A stretch of DNA of 64,000 bases from Symsagittifera roscoffensis (taxonomy: Eukaryota > Xenacoelomorpha > Acoela > Convolutidae). The notes beneath the pieces are model-generated. The model was not told the origin of the DNA and searched no databases. It was given only the letters and a program-made list of their open reading frames with translations. Positions 42,838 to 55,900 of the stretch are shown one piece after another. The DNA is taken from the NCBI RefSeq assembly GCF_963678635.1, contig NC_087063.1, forward strand, positions 84,491,574 through 84,555,573, written 5' to 3'. The position numbers and the translations under genes are program-made. Position 1 is the stretch's first letter. The number at the start of each line of letters is the position of its first letter.

Positions 42838-44440
42838 AGCTAATTTTAGCATGAGAAGTTTAAACTCATTGAGTGATAGTAGGCAGGCTTGCTTGTTACC
42901 CAACCCAAACAGTAAAAGTTCAGTAGTTTTAGGCCGGAGCTTTTCTGTAACACAAAGCGGGCTGTGTGTCAGTGTATTGTGGAATACACTGGACACAACG
43001 GTTTCAATCCAGCGTGGAAGGAAACTTGGCTACGCTTTGCCGATGAGAAATAATTATGAAGAAACACCGAACTTGAAAATATTCCATGTAAGGAAAGGAC
43101 TATCCCTTTCATGCAGATCGAAATTTGATCTTAAAAAAGATTTCAATGAGATGCGGAGCGGATGACGGCCTGTCGAGTTGCTCGAATATTTCGGAATGGC
43201 CCTCGTCATATGAAGTATTGGCCCTCGTCAGTTTTGCCAGAAAAAAAAGTGAGGGAGATTTTGAATCATGAAGGGCTGTTTTAAATTGGAACGCGGACGT
43301 TTTTTTTTAAACATAAGGCGGATATTGGTTGTTGTAATTTCTTCGAGCACGAAATCGAAATAGAAGAAGGCGCCGTAACCCACAGGGAGGTAGCAAGGCG
43401 TATGGCACCATATAAATCGAAAGCGTGCCGAGCGGAAATAGAAATGTTGCTATAATACGACATGATAGAACCCTCAAAGTCACCATGAGCTTGTGGAGTT
43501 GTTATGGATAAAAAGAAAATGGGACAGCTAAAATTCTGTTGTGACTTTCGCTACCTGAACGCGGTGACCATAAAGGACGCTTACCCAATACCACGCATAG
43601 AAGAGAGCCTCTCAAAACTAGGCGATGCCAAGATTTCCACTACACTGGATCAGAGAGAAGACTAGATTTTTATGCGAATTTGATTTGTTCCAGTAGAAGA
43701 GGATGCCCTTCGGCTTGTGCAATGCCACGGTGACCTTTCAAAGAATGATGGCTCAGGTTTTGACCAGGATATCGAAGAAGTACGGGAATCTAGTGATGTG
43801 CTACGTGGACGACGTGGTCATAGCGACACCCACCTTGACAGATCACATCGACAGACTCGACGATGTCTTCAACTGCGTGAAAAGAGCCGGCTTGAAATGC
43901 AAATCGTCAAAATATGAGATCCCTAGGGACTCAACCAAGTACCTGGGAAGAATGGTAGACAGGCATGACGTGAGGTCGGATCCGGATGCGGTGGAGGCCT
44001 TGCTAACATGGAAGGCACCCAGAACGGACACGCAGCAAATGAGTTTCCTGGGATTTGCCAATTATTACCGCGACTTCATAAAGGGATACGCCGACAAAAA
44101 TGGAATGGGGAACAGTTCTCCGTCCTTTTGCATATGGCAGTAAAGTGTTGAGCTACACTGAAATGAAATATGGTGCACTAAAAGGAGAAATGTTTGCGGT
44201 AGTGACGTTCGTGGAGAAGTACTGCGCATACTTGGGGAGCGCTCCCTTTAAGTTGGGGGTGAAAAACAGATCCCTATCCTGGTTGAAGATGTGCTCGATG
44301 GACAAGAGTTATATTGGTCGTAAGATAGTTAGATTGAATGGCTACCTCATGAAAAAAACACAAGATGCGTGACAAGCAAGAAAACGCTGACAACCTCAGT
44401 AGGAAGACTGAGTTTTATGAGAGACTGGAGCAGAAACAGG
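42838..44440 (+). pseudogene. element B reverse transcriptase and damaged RNase H
   Basis: 42851-43165 is the linker leading to RT (VLWNTLDTTVSIQRGRKLGY). RT blocks appear near 43480-43640 (GQLKFCCDFRYLNAVTIKDA, YPIPRIEESLSKLGDAK). 43703-44143 is open, with MPFGLCNATVTFQRMMAQVL, the YVDD site at 43802-43813 and MSFLGFANYYRDFIKGYADK. At 44095 the sequence jumps to EWGTVLRPFAYGSKVLSYTE in another frame. About 70 codons present in A, including the first RNase H acidic residue, are deleted. RNase H ends at 44372. Confidence 0.87.
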
Positions 44441-45380
44441 CCAATCAGGCGGAAATCAATGAAGGATTCTTGTTTCTGGAAAATGAGACTTTTGAAGCAC
44501 TTTCCTTGACGAGATGTTTGGACAAAACAGGACATCCGAGTCCTGGACACCCAGAATTACCAATGGAGAAAGCAGCAGAAGTAAAGATCTTATCAAAAAG
44601 GAACCCGGTGCACTCGGATCTGTTGCCACGTTTGATTCTGGTATGAACATAAACAACCTCTCATTGCTAGAGAAAACGGTGCAGGTCACACCACAAGTGA
44701 TGCGGATGCTGGATGGATTGTTGGAGAAAGAAATGACTAGAAATGACCCCGAAAGGGCAGCAGTCACAGCATCGTTGACAGTCAGCGAGAAGATACGGGT
44801 AAAAACCATTAAAACGCCAACACCAAGAAAACAGAAGGGATTGTAGGGTGGTATTTCATCAACTGGTATCCTCGATTCATCAAAGCGTTTTGGTGAGAAC
44901 ATCATACATGTAAAAAGGACAAGAGATCGAAAATCAAAAGAGGACTGTCACTTTTGAGAAACCTTATAAAGAATGGATAGAAGTTGAATCGGAAAACCTG
45001 GAACAAGAGAATTTATAACAAGAGTAAATGAACAAGACCAGACGGAAAAAGTTTCGTCCGGGGAATTTAGATGGATGAGTAGATCGTGCACATTAGAAAG
45101 TGCCCTGGAGACGTGTTTCTCAGGAGACTCATCGGTTGATGATACCTCGAGGAAATCAGAGATTGATAACTATTAAGACAGGAGTTCGAGCACAGGATCG
45201 AACTTATCAGAGCTAGCATTCCACACATTGCTAGTGGAGACTCGAGCGAGAGACTTGGACAGGGAATTGTACCACGACCCTGATGGTGATCGCTAATTGA
45301 TCCCAAGCGAAAAAGTCTTAGATAACGCAGCGGATGACTGGAAAAGAGACAGCGCCATTGGCAAAATTTTTGGTGCGTCA
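44441..45380 (+). pseudogene. element B pol spacer
   Basis: This is acidic, charged sequence between RNase H and integrase. 44365-44646 (NADNLSRKTEFYERLEQKQA) matches A. 44514-44846 and later pieces are low-complexity with several stops. As in A, the spacer is long for a Gypsy element. Confidence 0.5.
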
Positions 45381-46625
45381 AAATGGAAGATTACACGCAT
45401 CAACCCGATGAGCTAAACAGTCATTTGAGGGTCATGAAGACATGCTTGATAGCGAGATTTAGACTCTCGGACGTATTAATGACTGAAGCGCAGAGAAATG
45501 ACCACATGACTGACAAGTAACTTGAAAAGGTGGATAGAGAATGGGTCACCAGACAAAGGAGACCTGGAAGAGGATAGTTACCGAATCTTGAGACAATACT
45601 ATTTTCAAAAAGAGGGGAGGTTATATCTGAACAAGGATGGGATTGCGCCTTGCAAAAGGAGAAAGGAGGACAGGGTACTAACATTACAACGCGATAGTCC
45701 TGCCGCAAGTTTATCAGGCGGAACATTTACTTAGGTCACATGATCAAATGGGCCACCAAGGGATCGATGAAGTATACCACAGGTTCCTGAATCCCTTCGA
45801 GTGGTCTGGAATGAAGAAGGCATGTGAGAAGTGGATAACGGCATGTCTGTCCTGCCGACAGAAGATATGCATGACTCTCAGTGGCTACAATCAAGTCCTG
45901 GTGATGATCGACCATTTCACAAAGTATGCAGAGGCCATGTTCTGCATAACTGCTTCAGCCGAAGAGACATGCAATCATCTAATCTTGCTATCCTATGTCT
46001 AATGCAATTTCAATCGGACAATGGAACAGCTCTCGTAGAAGAACTTACGAAGGAGCTCATGAGACGTTCTCAAATAGCTCAGGCTCATTCAACCACGTGT
46101 CATCCACAAACGAACAGCTTGATGGAAGGACCAAATTGGACTCTGGTGTGAATTTTGAGGGTGTGTGTTGTTCTAGATACATGACTGATTGGGATAGATA
46201 TCTTCCACAAGAGATGGGAGCTTATAGCAGCACGCAACATTCCTCCACCACAGGAATTAGTCCGCACATGATGTTGACGGGACATGAAAAGTCATTGCCT
46301 TTAATTTTTTTCTAACCAGAATATGAAGGAAAGAAACAGATTATCGCCACAAGTCTATGTAAGGGACGTGATCAGGCGTCAGCAAGAGCTGAACGACTTA
46401 TGCAGACGCAATAAGCATCAAGCCCAGGCGAGGCAGATGAAAAGGTTTGACAAGAAGGCAGATGGTGCAAAAAATTACATAGTAGGAGATTCCGCCAAAA
46501 GGAACGAAGAAACTCCCGAACAAGTGGAGGGGACCGTTAATGATAATGGAAGTGCACCAGGATGGACGTTTTTACAGACTGAGTACTGGCCGAGCTGCGC
46601 ACTTTGAGAACATTAAGCCACCAAA
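45381..46625 (+). pseudogene. element B integrase
   Basis: 45522-45734 has the N-terminal helices (MKRWIENGSPDKGDLEEDSY). The zinc-binding part is at 45740-45870 (HDQMGHQGIDEVYHRF, CLSCRQ). Core: YNQVLVMIDHFTKYAEAM (45887), FQSDNGTALVEELTKELMRR near 46006 in a second frame, and the HPQTN region near 46103 in a third. 46150-46315 gives YMTDWDRYLPQEMGAYSST and PHMMLTGHEKSLPLIF. 46323-46490 and WTFLQTEYW then RAAHFENIKPPNPTTED (46588) are the C-terminal region. At least four frame changes. Confidence 0.82.
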
Positions 46626-47973
46626 CCCAACCACAGAGGACTGGTGATACCGGAAGACATGGAGGAGGGCAATTATCTGATGATGGACTTTACTTGCGAG
46701 GTCAATGAGAAAGATACCAGGGAAAAGAACGATGGGAATGAAGCTCTGGGTGAAGGGACAATTCCGCCGCTGGACCTGGATCACAATGAAATGAATTAAT
46801 TGAGGCAGGTAAGGAAACCTTAACATACGCAGAGCAGGACTGGGAAAATCCCGAGCAGATAGAGCTTCTCATGAACATGGAAGCAGATTTACCCTTTACA
46901 ATGCAAACAAGACAGAGTGACAGGGCAAGAACTGCAAAGAAATATAACCCTTGCGGAGACAATTTCGTAGTGGACGAGATAGACCTGAGAAAGATAGTGG
47001 AGGAACTGGTGGGTCTAGAAGAGATACCAGCGTCACAAGACATCGACATCTTCGATGACGAAGACAAGGAATGGATCGACGAAATGGAGTTTGACGACGA
47101 AGAGCAGCAGCAGGCGTATAAAAAATAATTAACGAACCTGCGCGTCTTAGAGTGGTTGAATGAAATGACATCAGACTCAAAAGAAACCAGTGTCACGATT
47201 CAGGACGTAAACTGCGAGCGCAAGAAATACATAAGGAATGACAAAGAGGATCCGTCCTGGGTAGCCAAGGAAGGGCAGTTGCCCATTCCTGCGTCCAGCC
47301 TAAACTTCATATCCGATATGCAATCGACCAGGACGTTGATGGATATTTCTGTCCGGGGAGTTGGGGTAGGACTTACCCGCACTGAAAACTCATATAAAAA
47401 AATTAAAAATAGCAAGAGAAACAGTTGACCTAGAGGCAGACACAGATGAAGGCCCTAGAAAACCAGACATAGGTAGAGTAGTAGAGTCAGGTTTTAACTC
47501 GCCAAATGAGTACTCAAGCAGCATAACACTAACGGATAGCAATTTTATACTTACAAATTGGACATGTGCGATAGCGAACACTGCAGATATGAGTTTTAGA
47601 ACAGCGTTAGCAGCAGATTTTAAGAAAAAATATAAAATCAAAGACCAGGAATAGGAGGTGTAGCAGCCTTGCCTCAGGCGGCTTCGCAAACACCACGAAA
47701 GTATTCTTGGTGACGAGGGCGATGTTTCTATGCTTCTTGGTGACGAGGGCGACGAAAAAGCAGCATGTCGACCTTGAAGATTTGGTTCTGTCAAGAACGA
47801 GCCTGAGAGACTTTCTAGTTGAGAGGGAAGTGAAAGAACTCTCGCTTCCAGTGTACTTCCCAAACCGAGGACGACTGCATTCACGGGAGCTGTATGCGCT
47901 GCTACACGTAATCTCTACTGATTCCATTATAAAAGTGTATCTACATAAGAAATACTATTTGAGTATAGGCTGA
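46626..47973 (+). pseudogene. element B acidic linker and macro-like domain
   Basis: After ENIKPPNPTTED the frame continues as MEEGNYLMMDFTCEVNEKDT, then 46871-47128 (MNMEADLPFTMQTRQSDRAR, acidic end IDEMEFDDEEQQQAYKK) and a TAA. In the same frame, LTNLRVLEWLNEM starts the last part. MDISVRGVGVGLTRTENS, then ITLTDSNFILTNWTCAIANT, ADMSFRTALAADFKKKY and LCFLVTRATKK, ending HKKYYLSIG at 47973, parallel A. The strand-loop-helix order looks like a macro domain. A 30-bp tandem duplication at 47704-47752 repeats LVTRA. Stops and frameshifts break it. Confidence 0.55.
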
Positions 47974-48330
47974 GTGTAGGTTGAGTGTAGGATAGGTTAC
48001 GTGTAATATGTAATATGTTATGTGTTATATTATTAGGACCTTGGGTTTGGAAGAGTTAGTGGCCACCAATGCTTGGACAATATTCTTAGGAATAGATCCA
48101 AACTTCGGACTATCCACTCTTAGATAAAATTCGAAGATTTCAGAATTGAATTGATTTTAATATATTTCAAAATCAAAATCTTTCTATCTGATTGTTTTTA
48201 AATCAATTTTAATACAAATTTGGAGTAATGTTGAGAAATGTGATACTTCTAGATCCTGATTGATCGTTTAATTACCCATCAGATCCTGATTTGTCGTTTA
48301 TTTACTCATCATATCCACGAAATTTATGAC
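47974..48330 (+). other. non-coding gap between pol-macro and the SGNH ORF of element B
   Basis: AT-rich and without a frame. It contains gagtgtagg words, the shared ggactatccac (48110), a T-rich tract like A, and a 30-bp tandem duplication (agatcctgat...ttactcatc, 48251-48310). Confidence 0.55.
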
Positions 48331-50267
48331 TTTGACTAGAATGAACAGATGGACCTAGCGGAGGCCTATGTAGGACCGGTGATAGATGCGATCTATTGTC
48401 GGCTGCCGGCTGACGGATCGAGACTTCACTCTGGAGGACCCAGAGATAGTCATGTTGCTGGCCGACTTGACTAACATCTTGGGGCACGACAACCGTGGGA
48501 ACCGACCCACGGAAGTCTTATTGATGGCCGCTTATGGACGGCAAGGAGTACTAGATCGCCCAAACATGAGGGTAATGAGGTGGAGAAATTGAGAAAATGA
48601 CTAAACGAACGAGCAAGAATTGGGAAGTTCCAGGACCTACCAATTAGGTGAAATGCCTCTTCCGACCAAGCCTAGACCTGGATTAAGGAGAATGCATCAA
48701 GAGATGAGTAGCGAGGCAGCCTCGTCTAGCTCACAACCAAGAGCAGCTGTGCCACTAAAACGGGCGAGGGTAGAAAAGGAAGTCCAAACGAAACTATGAA
48801 ATATCCGAACGAGACGAAAGACGAACTGGAATAGATAAAGAAGACTTTGCTGATTACTGAAGAAGATAGGGATAGGAGGAGGAGACTGGCAGGAAGATAA
48901 GGGAGATTCCCATGAAGAAAGTGTCGCGCATGTTTGACATTCAGAAAAATAATCAAGTGAAAAACAGTTTTACAGGAGTCCCAGACACGGACATGCGAGC
49001 ATCTTTTAACCAATCGACGTGGAGTCAAGCTATCAACATGCAGCAACCACTACTCGGAACGTCGCATTTGATATTATGTGATAGTCTAGTGAGAGTTTTG
49101 CAGAACTTAAGAAACTCATGGATCACTACGATGATGGCTTTCGGAGTTGCCACAGTAGCCCAATTGTATCGGATGGTGGAATTGATGAACCCGGTAAAAA
49201 TCGTGGACATAATATTTTTAATAGGCACGAACAACGTGTCCAGGAGCTCAGACACCGAAGAAGCTCAATGGGAGTCGATGCTACTATGTCTAATCAACAC
49301 GCTATGGCAGAAGTTTCAGTGCGCGGTACTGACCGTTTGCATCATACCAATGTGTACGAGGACGCTATCGTCCATCGGAAGAACACATAACGAAAGAGTC
49401 GTCAGATGGAACAACATCGTGAGAAATCTGGCAAGTCACAACGCCGGACAAATGATCTAAATGATCTTAGAGCATGAGCTGAGAGCTCCGGATCAAGCCA
49501 GATTCACCACTGTTGAGATACCTTTTGATAGCATAGAGGGACAAGTCTGGATAAATCGTGTCTTCCAGGAGCAATTAGATGAGTTCAAAATTAAAAATTT
49601 TGATACGGGAGTACTCAGAACAGAAGAAGCGACGAACGTATCGTCGAATTCGACGTTTGTGCCACCTAATCTGGAGGCACGCGTGCGATCAGTCCCAGCC
49701 TGGCCACAAGTGCTGCAGAGCTCAAGCGATCAAGAACCGAGGTTCGATGTAGTGAATCGACTAGGCGAGGCACCAGTGAGGAGCACCCTTCATCCCCGAC
49801 GGAGGTTGGGACCAGTTAATCAAGCGGTGGGAACGACCTCAGGCACCTCCAGATCAGAGACGACGACGAGCACGAGCAGGGCGCAACGACGTCCTGATAG
49901 AAGCTCCATGATGTGGTCGAGACCCATACCGTCCCCCTGGTATGCTTATAAAGATGACCTAATGAAGTTGAACCTTCAAACAGTAAATTTTGCAGCTGAT
50001 TCGATGAGAATGTTGAATGGGAAGAAACTTTCCGTGAATGGACTGTACTCAATCGTGGGAGTGAACTTGTTGATAGCAGCCGGAATCAATTTCAATCTCA
50101 CAACGGCAATACAATTTGCTGACCTTGAGGGACTGCCCTCAAATAACACCATGGGTCCAGTAAATGCCAGAACCCTACAGGAGGTGAGGATAAATCACAG
50201 TAAACAGAACAGAGAAGAGAGGCCAGGAAGATTTCTGACGACTAGAGCACCGACAGAAAACATGTGA
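48331..50267 (+). pseudogene. element B SGNH/GDSL-type hydrolase ORF
   Basis: The N-terminal helical piece (48386-48592, FTLEDPEIVMLLADLTNILG) is followed by a Pro-rich bridge with QLGEMPLPTKPRPGLRR near 48638 in another frame. The core lies in 48912-49460: LILCDSLVRVLQNL (block I, Gly of GDS replaced by Cys), FGVATVAQLYRMVELM (block II), IIFLIGTNNVSRSSD (block III, GTN intact) and HNERVVRWNNIVRNL. After a stop at 49458 it resumes and is open 49461-50267. At the block V position VEIPFDSIEGQVWIN has Pro where A has His (GIHFN). The tail ends FADLEGLPSNNTMGPVN as in A. Inactive by two catalytic-site changes. Confidence 0.72.
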
Positions 50268-52956
50268 AAAGGTTTAAGCAAGTATGGGCGCCTCCAGCTC
50301 ACGTGAAAGAAAGAGCTTATCCGAAATCAGTAATCCAAGAAGGTGATACGAAAAGGTACGGTTAGCTGAAATTTCGGATAGACGTGACTATCTTCGCGGC
50401 ATACGACAAAGCAGAATTGAGGAGAGCAAAAAAATTGGTGGTAGCGAGCTCAGACTTTGTGCACACCTCTATATCTCTGTTTTGGCCCGATGTAAAAATG
50501 TTGGCACTAACAGACTTGGATTGGATGCAATCCTTGTCAATGGCAATCAGGGGTGAACGTCAAACCGAGTTGAATCCGATCACAATCGTGTTCATTGGCA
50601 TTAGTGGTTACAATCGTGTTCATTGGCATTAATCTGCTGAGCAGACCTAGAGAATCTACAACGGCGGAAGATGCAGTGTGGTCAGCAATCAAAGACATTC
50701 TGGAATCTATGGGTGGTAAAGTCATGGACGTGGTAAAGGAAGGCGGATTCCAGAAGATAACGGCAAAACCAGTGTTTGTGTTGTTTCCGGGATATGCACA
50801 CCTCTCGGATGGATTAAAGTTCGTGTATGCAATGGTAGCATTACTCTCGGAGGGGATTTTTGATGTATCATACCTTCCGCAAACCGCGAAGTGGAAGCGA
50901 AAAACCTGAGGCCACTTCGGTCAGATTTGCCGGCAGTATGGTCAGATATTTCAAAAGCTATGAGAGGATTTAAAGATCATTCGCTGCACAGGCTAGTATG
51001 GGATCAAGTGTTGGGATTGAAACTATCCAATTTCAGCAGACAGCCTAAATTGAAGCCAGGAATCAACGAAGATCATCGAGTGATAGTGAGAATGTCTAAT
51101 GACCTGTGTTTCAGAGAAATGGAGATCAAGGAAAAGAGAGAAAAAAGACAAAAGACCAAAGAAACGAAAGCTCACTCGGAAGCTATGGTTTTGCGAACGA
51201 AGTCAGGGGCAAACATGTGGCTGAACTTGAACCCTCGGATAGCAGCATTGGGCATGGACACTTTTGAGCGAGGCCCAGCGATGATCACAAAGATTTACGC
51301 CTACCTGGTAAAAGGATTGAACATAGCTGAAAATGCCGAAGAAAAGTCAGCGGAATTTATAAAAAGGATGTGTCAGATAACACTGGAGACATTTTGGACA
51401 CAAAACGTAAGAGGAGAAGCAGGTTTCTCGTAAGAGGAGAAAGAGAAGAAAAACGTAAAAGAAAACTGATAGCATGCTAGAAGGGTTAGCATTTTAGAAC
51501 GTAAGAGGAGAAGAAAAACGTAAGAGAAAACTGACAGCGTGTTGGAATGGTTGGGAGCAAGTTGGACCGCGTCCTCTCTGGCGAAAATCTATCCGGCACT
51601 ATCTCGCTACCTGATAAGGGAATATCTCAAAGCGGTTACCGAATTATCGATTGTAGTGATCCTGGCATTGTTCGTGACGTTTGGAGCATAAAATTTCGTG
51701 GGAGGACCAGCGGTATTGCTCAATGAAGGAATACAGAATCTCCGGCTGGACGGACTCGTGACGTTAATTGCGATCACACAGGGGAATTTGGGAGGAATGA
51801 TGAATTTAACCCGCTACCCTGAAGAAAAAACAGAGAATGTGAAAAAGTTTGTCATGAAACGATCCACTGACTCCTGGACTAAAATAAGAGATTTGAGACA
51901 TACCCTGATCCAATACCTCCTACAACAGAATCGCTTTGGAACATGAGAAGACAAAACAATAGAAAAGGAAGAAGATGTGCGACGTCATTCAGGGGGCATG
52001 CCCCTACTAACTCTTTAAATCCAACTATGAGGACAGATCCCTTAGCACTAATCAGCGGAACCACTGAGTTTGTGACGACGATATACGGTCCAGCAGTGAC
52101 ATTTGCGTTCTCTGATGTAAAAGTGGAGATGTAAAAGAAGGTTGGTGTTGCACCTGAACCTCATTTCGGCAATGGGCGGGAGCATACTCAATTGATGAGA
52201 GCAAAATGTGCTATGCGAATTGATGAGTGAAGATTTGTTGTTCGCGAAGATAGCAAAGCCAAAGATGACATCAAAAAACTTCAATGATCACTTCCTTGAC
52301 CGGATGGGCAAAGTGGATAGAGGGCACATCGAAGTGTTCCCGAAACTCAGGAATTCGAGGCCCTTTGACAAAACAAACGGCGAGGTAACGAGAATTCTAC
52401 GTTTGATGATATCATACCAAAAAGTGAAGGAAGAAACCAAAGACTGGGGCGACTTCAGAAAGCTGCCAGAAGAAATACCTGAATTCCCGTTGATAGAAGG
52501 ATGTTGCTCGGAGCAGACTCAGTACTACACACTTCTACGTTGAGAGCCTCCGAAACCAATGAAAGGAGGTTGGAAAAATTCTCCGAATCGATGGACCCGT
52601 GCTTCGTGGGCAGAAACGCTGCCGTGTTTCAATACATGCAGTTTACATATGCAGATGAGTTGACGAGGAGACGGATGAGAAATGTAGCCACTCCAAAACC
52701 TGGAAGATTCGAGGTAGAATGGGCCACATTAGACCTGGCGCCAATGGTCATGAGAGGCAAGGCGGACTTGCAAGAAGCCGCGCTAATCGTGATGAGTGTG
52801 AAAAAAGAATTGGCGATAAAGGGGAAACTGTTTATTAGGACTGCTCTAGCACCCTTGGGCTGTGAAAAAGTCAGAATAAAACACGGAGAAAACGAAGACA
52901 AGTCAGCTGGCAAACTATTCGTGCCGAGCTTCCCAGACGAGACGAGGAATGAGTAG
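50268..52956 (+). pseudogene. element B giant unknown ORF, N-terminal half
   Basis: Blocks collinear with A: FRIDVTIFAAYDKAELRRAK (50370), VVASSDFVHTSISLFWPDVK (50440), ITIVFIGI (50580), VFVLFPGYAHLSDGLKFVYA (50776), LPAVWSDISKAMRGFKDHSL (50927), VLRTKSGANMWLNLNPRIAA (51189), LRLDGLVTLIAITQGNLGGM (51740), MPLLTL...RTDPLALISGTTEFV (52028), LFAKIAKPKMTSKNFNDHF (52239) and GRNAAVFQYMQFTYADELTR (52610). It is longer and better preserved than A. A 28-bp tandem duplication at 50582-50631 shifts the frame, and 51406-51560 holds three partial copies of a cgtaagaggagaa repeat. No family recognised. Confidence 0.52.
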
Positions 52957-55900
52957 CAAGGACTTTCGGGCTTCGGGGTCAGCGCGAAATCGAGAACGAG
53001 ATGACGAGGAGGGAGAAGACCGTCAACCGGAAGAAGCGATGGAACAGAATCCCGATCAAGCGGGAAAAGACGACGACAAAGCCTGGATTTTAATTTCCTG
53101 GATGATTACGAAGTTGAAGAAGAATTGTTAGGAGGGACAACTGAAGCTACCGAGGGTAGAAATTCCACGCTGGAACATCTCTCAGCTTTTATGAATCCAA
53201 GCAGTGACTTGCCGGCCGGAGAGCAGCTCTCCTGGTAAGTTTAAAACCACTTAAATGAAACTTTTAATAGAATATTCGCGTAGGAGGAGAATAGAGTGCG
53301 CAACCCGAGTACTTTTCTTGGGAACCTTGCCAGAAGAAGAGTGGGAAGTTCAGCACAGGGACATGAAAACAGAACAGGCTGCAGTATGGACAGAGTAGCT
53401 TTCATTGAAGAGGTCTGGACCGTCGTGCAGTGCAACGAGATCCAGTCGATGTTGAAAACAGGTCTCAACAGACCACTGATGCGGGAGATCCTTGATAAAT
53501 TGGACAAACGTGAAGGGAGAATGAGCGAATTGTTGATCGATTCGGTCATTGATGAAAGTGAAGTTAATTCACCAATCAAGGCGACGCAGCAGGAAAGCAG
53601 CGAGGAAGTCGTGTACCAGTCCAGAACTCGAAAGGGAACGATGCGATTGAAAAAGGTGATTGATACGATCATCGACATGAAGATTAATTTAGGCAGCAAA
53701 GTGACGTTAAGGAAAACTGGGAAAACTGAAATAAATTTTTGAGATCTCAGCAAAAGCTGTGAGCTCTGCAAAAGAAAGCGTATTGAGAATGTCATGGATA
53801 TGGGGCAAGGCGATGACAGATTGTAACGACGTAACGATGGTGCCACCCATCCTCATGGCAGGAATAAGATCAGCCGGTTATAAAACCAAGAGGAGTGACC
53901 GCACTCTGACTGGAGTTACCCTAGAAATAGAAAAACTCAGCCAATGTGGTGAGAGTACCCTACGGGATTTAGACCATCATGCTTGTATCACGGAAAGGGA
54001 AGTATTATAGGACAGCTGACCCCAGTGGAATACAACCGATTGACAGCATGGGACACCGTCATGATTGACGAACCCGCCGGTGGATACATGGAAATGATGG
54101 AGTACAGGAATTCAGCTAGAGGACACCTGATCGCTCCAGAAAACAAAGGTGCCATGGAATATAACTTGGAAGAAACGATACAGGGCACAACAATGAAACA
54201 AAAGGGCGCGTGGAACTGTAATCTCTTCTGAAATGCATGCAATACAGTGGATAAATTGGTGAGCTTACCGTGAAGAGCAGTAATACTACGTCACTTTGAA
54301 GAGGAAATGCGATTTATTCCGAATATCCATGCTCTAATAGCCCTACCGTACGTAAGAACTGATCTGCAACTCAGACTTGCATGTTGTATGTCGGGATTGA
54401 CGATGGGAGAGTATGATTCGGAAGAGAGGAAGAGATGGAAAGAAGAGAAGGTGCTCTTAATGACCAGTGTGAGAGACCTGATGATCGATGAAGGAGCGAC
54501 AGTAGCGTGTGCGAAAGGGAGAGTCGCTCTCTGTTTTGTTCGGTTCATATTAGAACAAATATCGGTACCAGCGCTGAAAAGTTGTGCGAAAATGCTGAGA
54601 GAATGCAGTGAGCCAGCGAAGGCCTTGCTCTTACAAGCGCTATTGGACATTCGTCAAAAAAGCCAATGTGAGTGAACATGAAAGAACCCGTAGAATTAAA
54701 ACCATTGAAGAAGATCGATGAAATCTGAAGATTCTCGAACAAGGAGCTGAGGCTCATAAAGGAATCAATGGGGACACTGATGAAGCCCAGTGAACACTGT
54801 GGACCAATCAAAATGAGTTCATACGATTATGCGTCGAGAATTGTTGGAATGGCATATAATCCTTTCATCAATGAGGACAAACGTGATTGTTACTTCAAAT
54901 ACGAACAAGCAGTGTTGCTGAGATTCTGGTCGTCGAGAATTTCAACGATACGAAGCATTGCCAGTCAACAAGGTAAATTGGGACTTGTATTGGAAGAAAA
55001 GGTGACTGCACCTTCCATACCGAAATTCGATAACCGATTGGAGTTTTGATTGTGTTTCTCAGACGAGTTACTGAGAACGAGCCTGATGGTGGTGTGGGAG
55101 TTAATGAAACTGTCATGGTGCCCGAGTCCAAATGTTGATTCGATACTACGAGCGACGTAGGACATACATGTGGAGTTGCCTGGCTGTGGACCAGAAGATT
55201 GGATTGAACCTGGTAGCTGTCTGACGAAAGTTTATGGACTAGAAGGTTTTATGTGTGGAGGTCTTGACTGCGTGAAGAAACTTGCGAATTAGCACAGGCA
55301 ATTGACGATACTGTTCGGAAACATAGTGATGAAAGCGAAAACGGAAGCAGGGCTAATTGGAGATTGCCATGGAGGAACTGAAGTTAATCTAGTGACTGCA
55401 CTAGGATTCTACAGCATGTTTGGTTATTTAGAGCGACTATTGAATCTAGAACAAAAACATGAGATGGTCACAGCCATCAGAGTAGAAGTGTTTCCGGGAG
55501 TGTTACAAACCAAACAGAAGCATATTGGAAAATGGAGGGAAGCTATAGAAGTGAAAATGAACATCAGGAAGAGTGAAACTTATCACAGACTGTCTGGAGC
55601 GCGATACTCAGTAGGATCAACGTTGGCGCCGATGTGCAGTGGATGTAGAGAGTACAATGACGATCGTGGATCAAGCTTTCTCAGTGCCAAAACGTGTAAG
55701 AATTGCGAAGATGTCGGAGAAATCTTACGAATTGCTATTCAAGATGTTTGCCGCAGTTCCAGGAAGAACCAAAGATAAGTTAGAGGCGATAATGAGAAAC
55801 AAGTTCATGGGATATGCTAGTCGGAACTTCAGTGACTTTGAAGGGCACTAACAGAGAGGATCAACAGTGACGGATAATAATGCAGTAGACGAGAATGATG

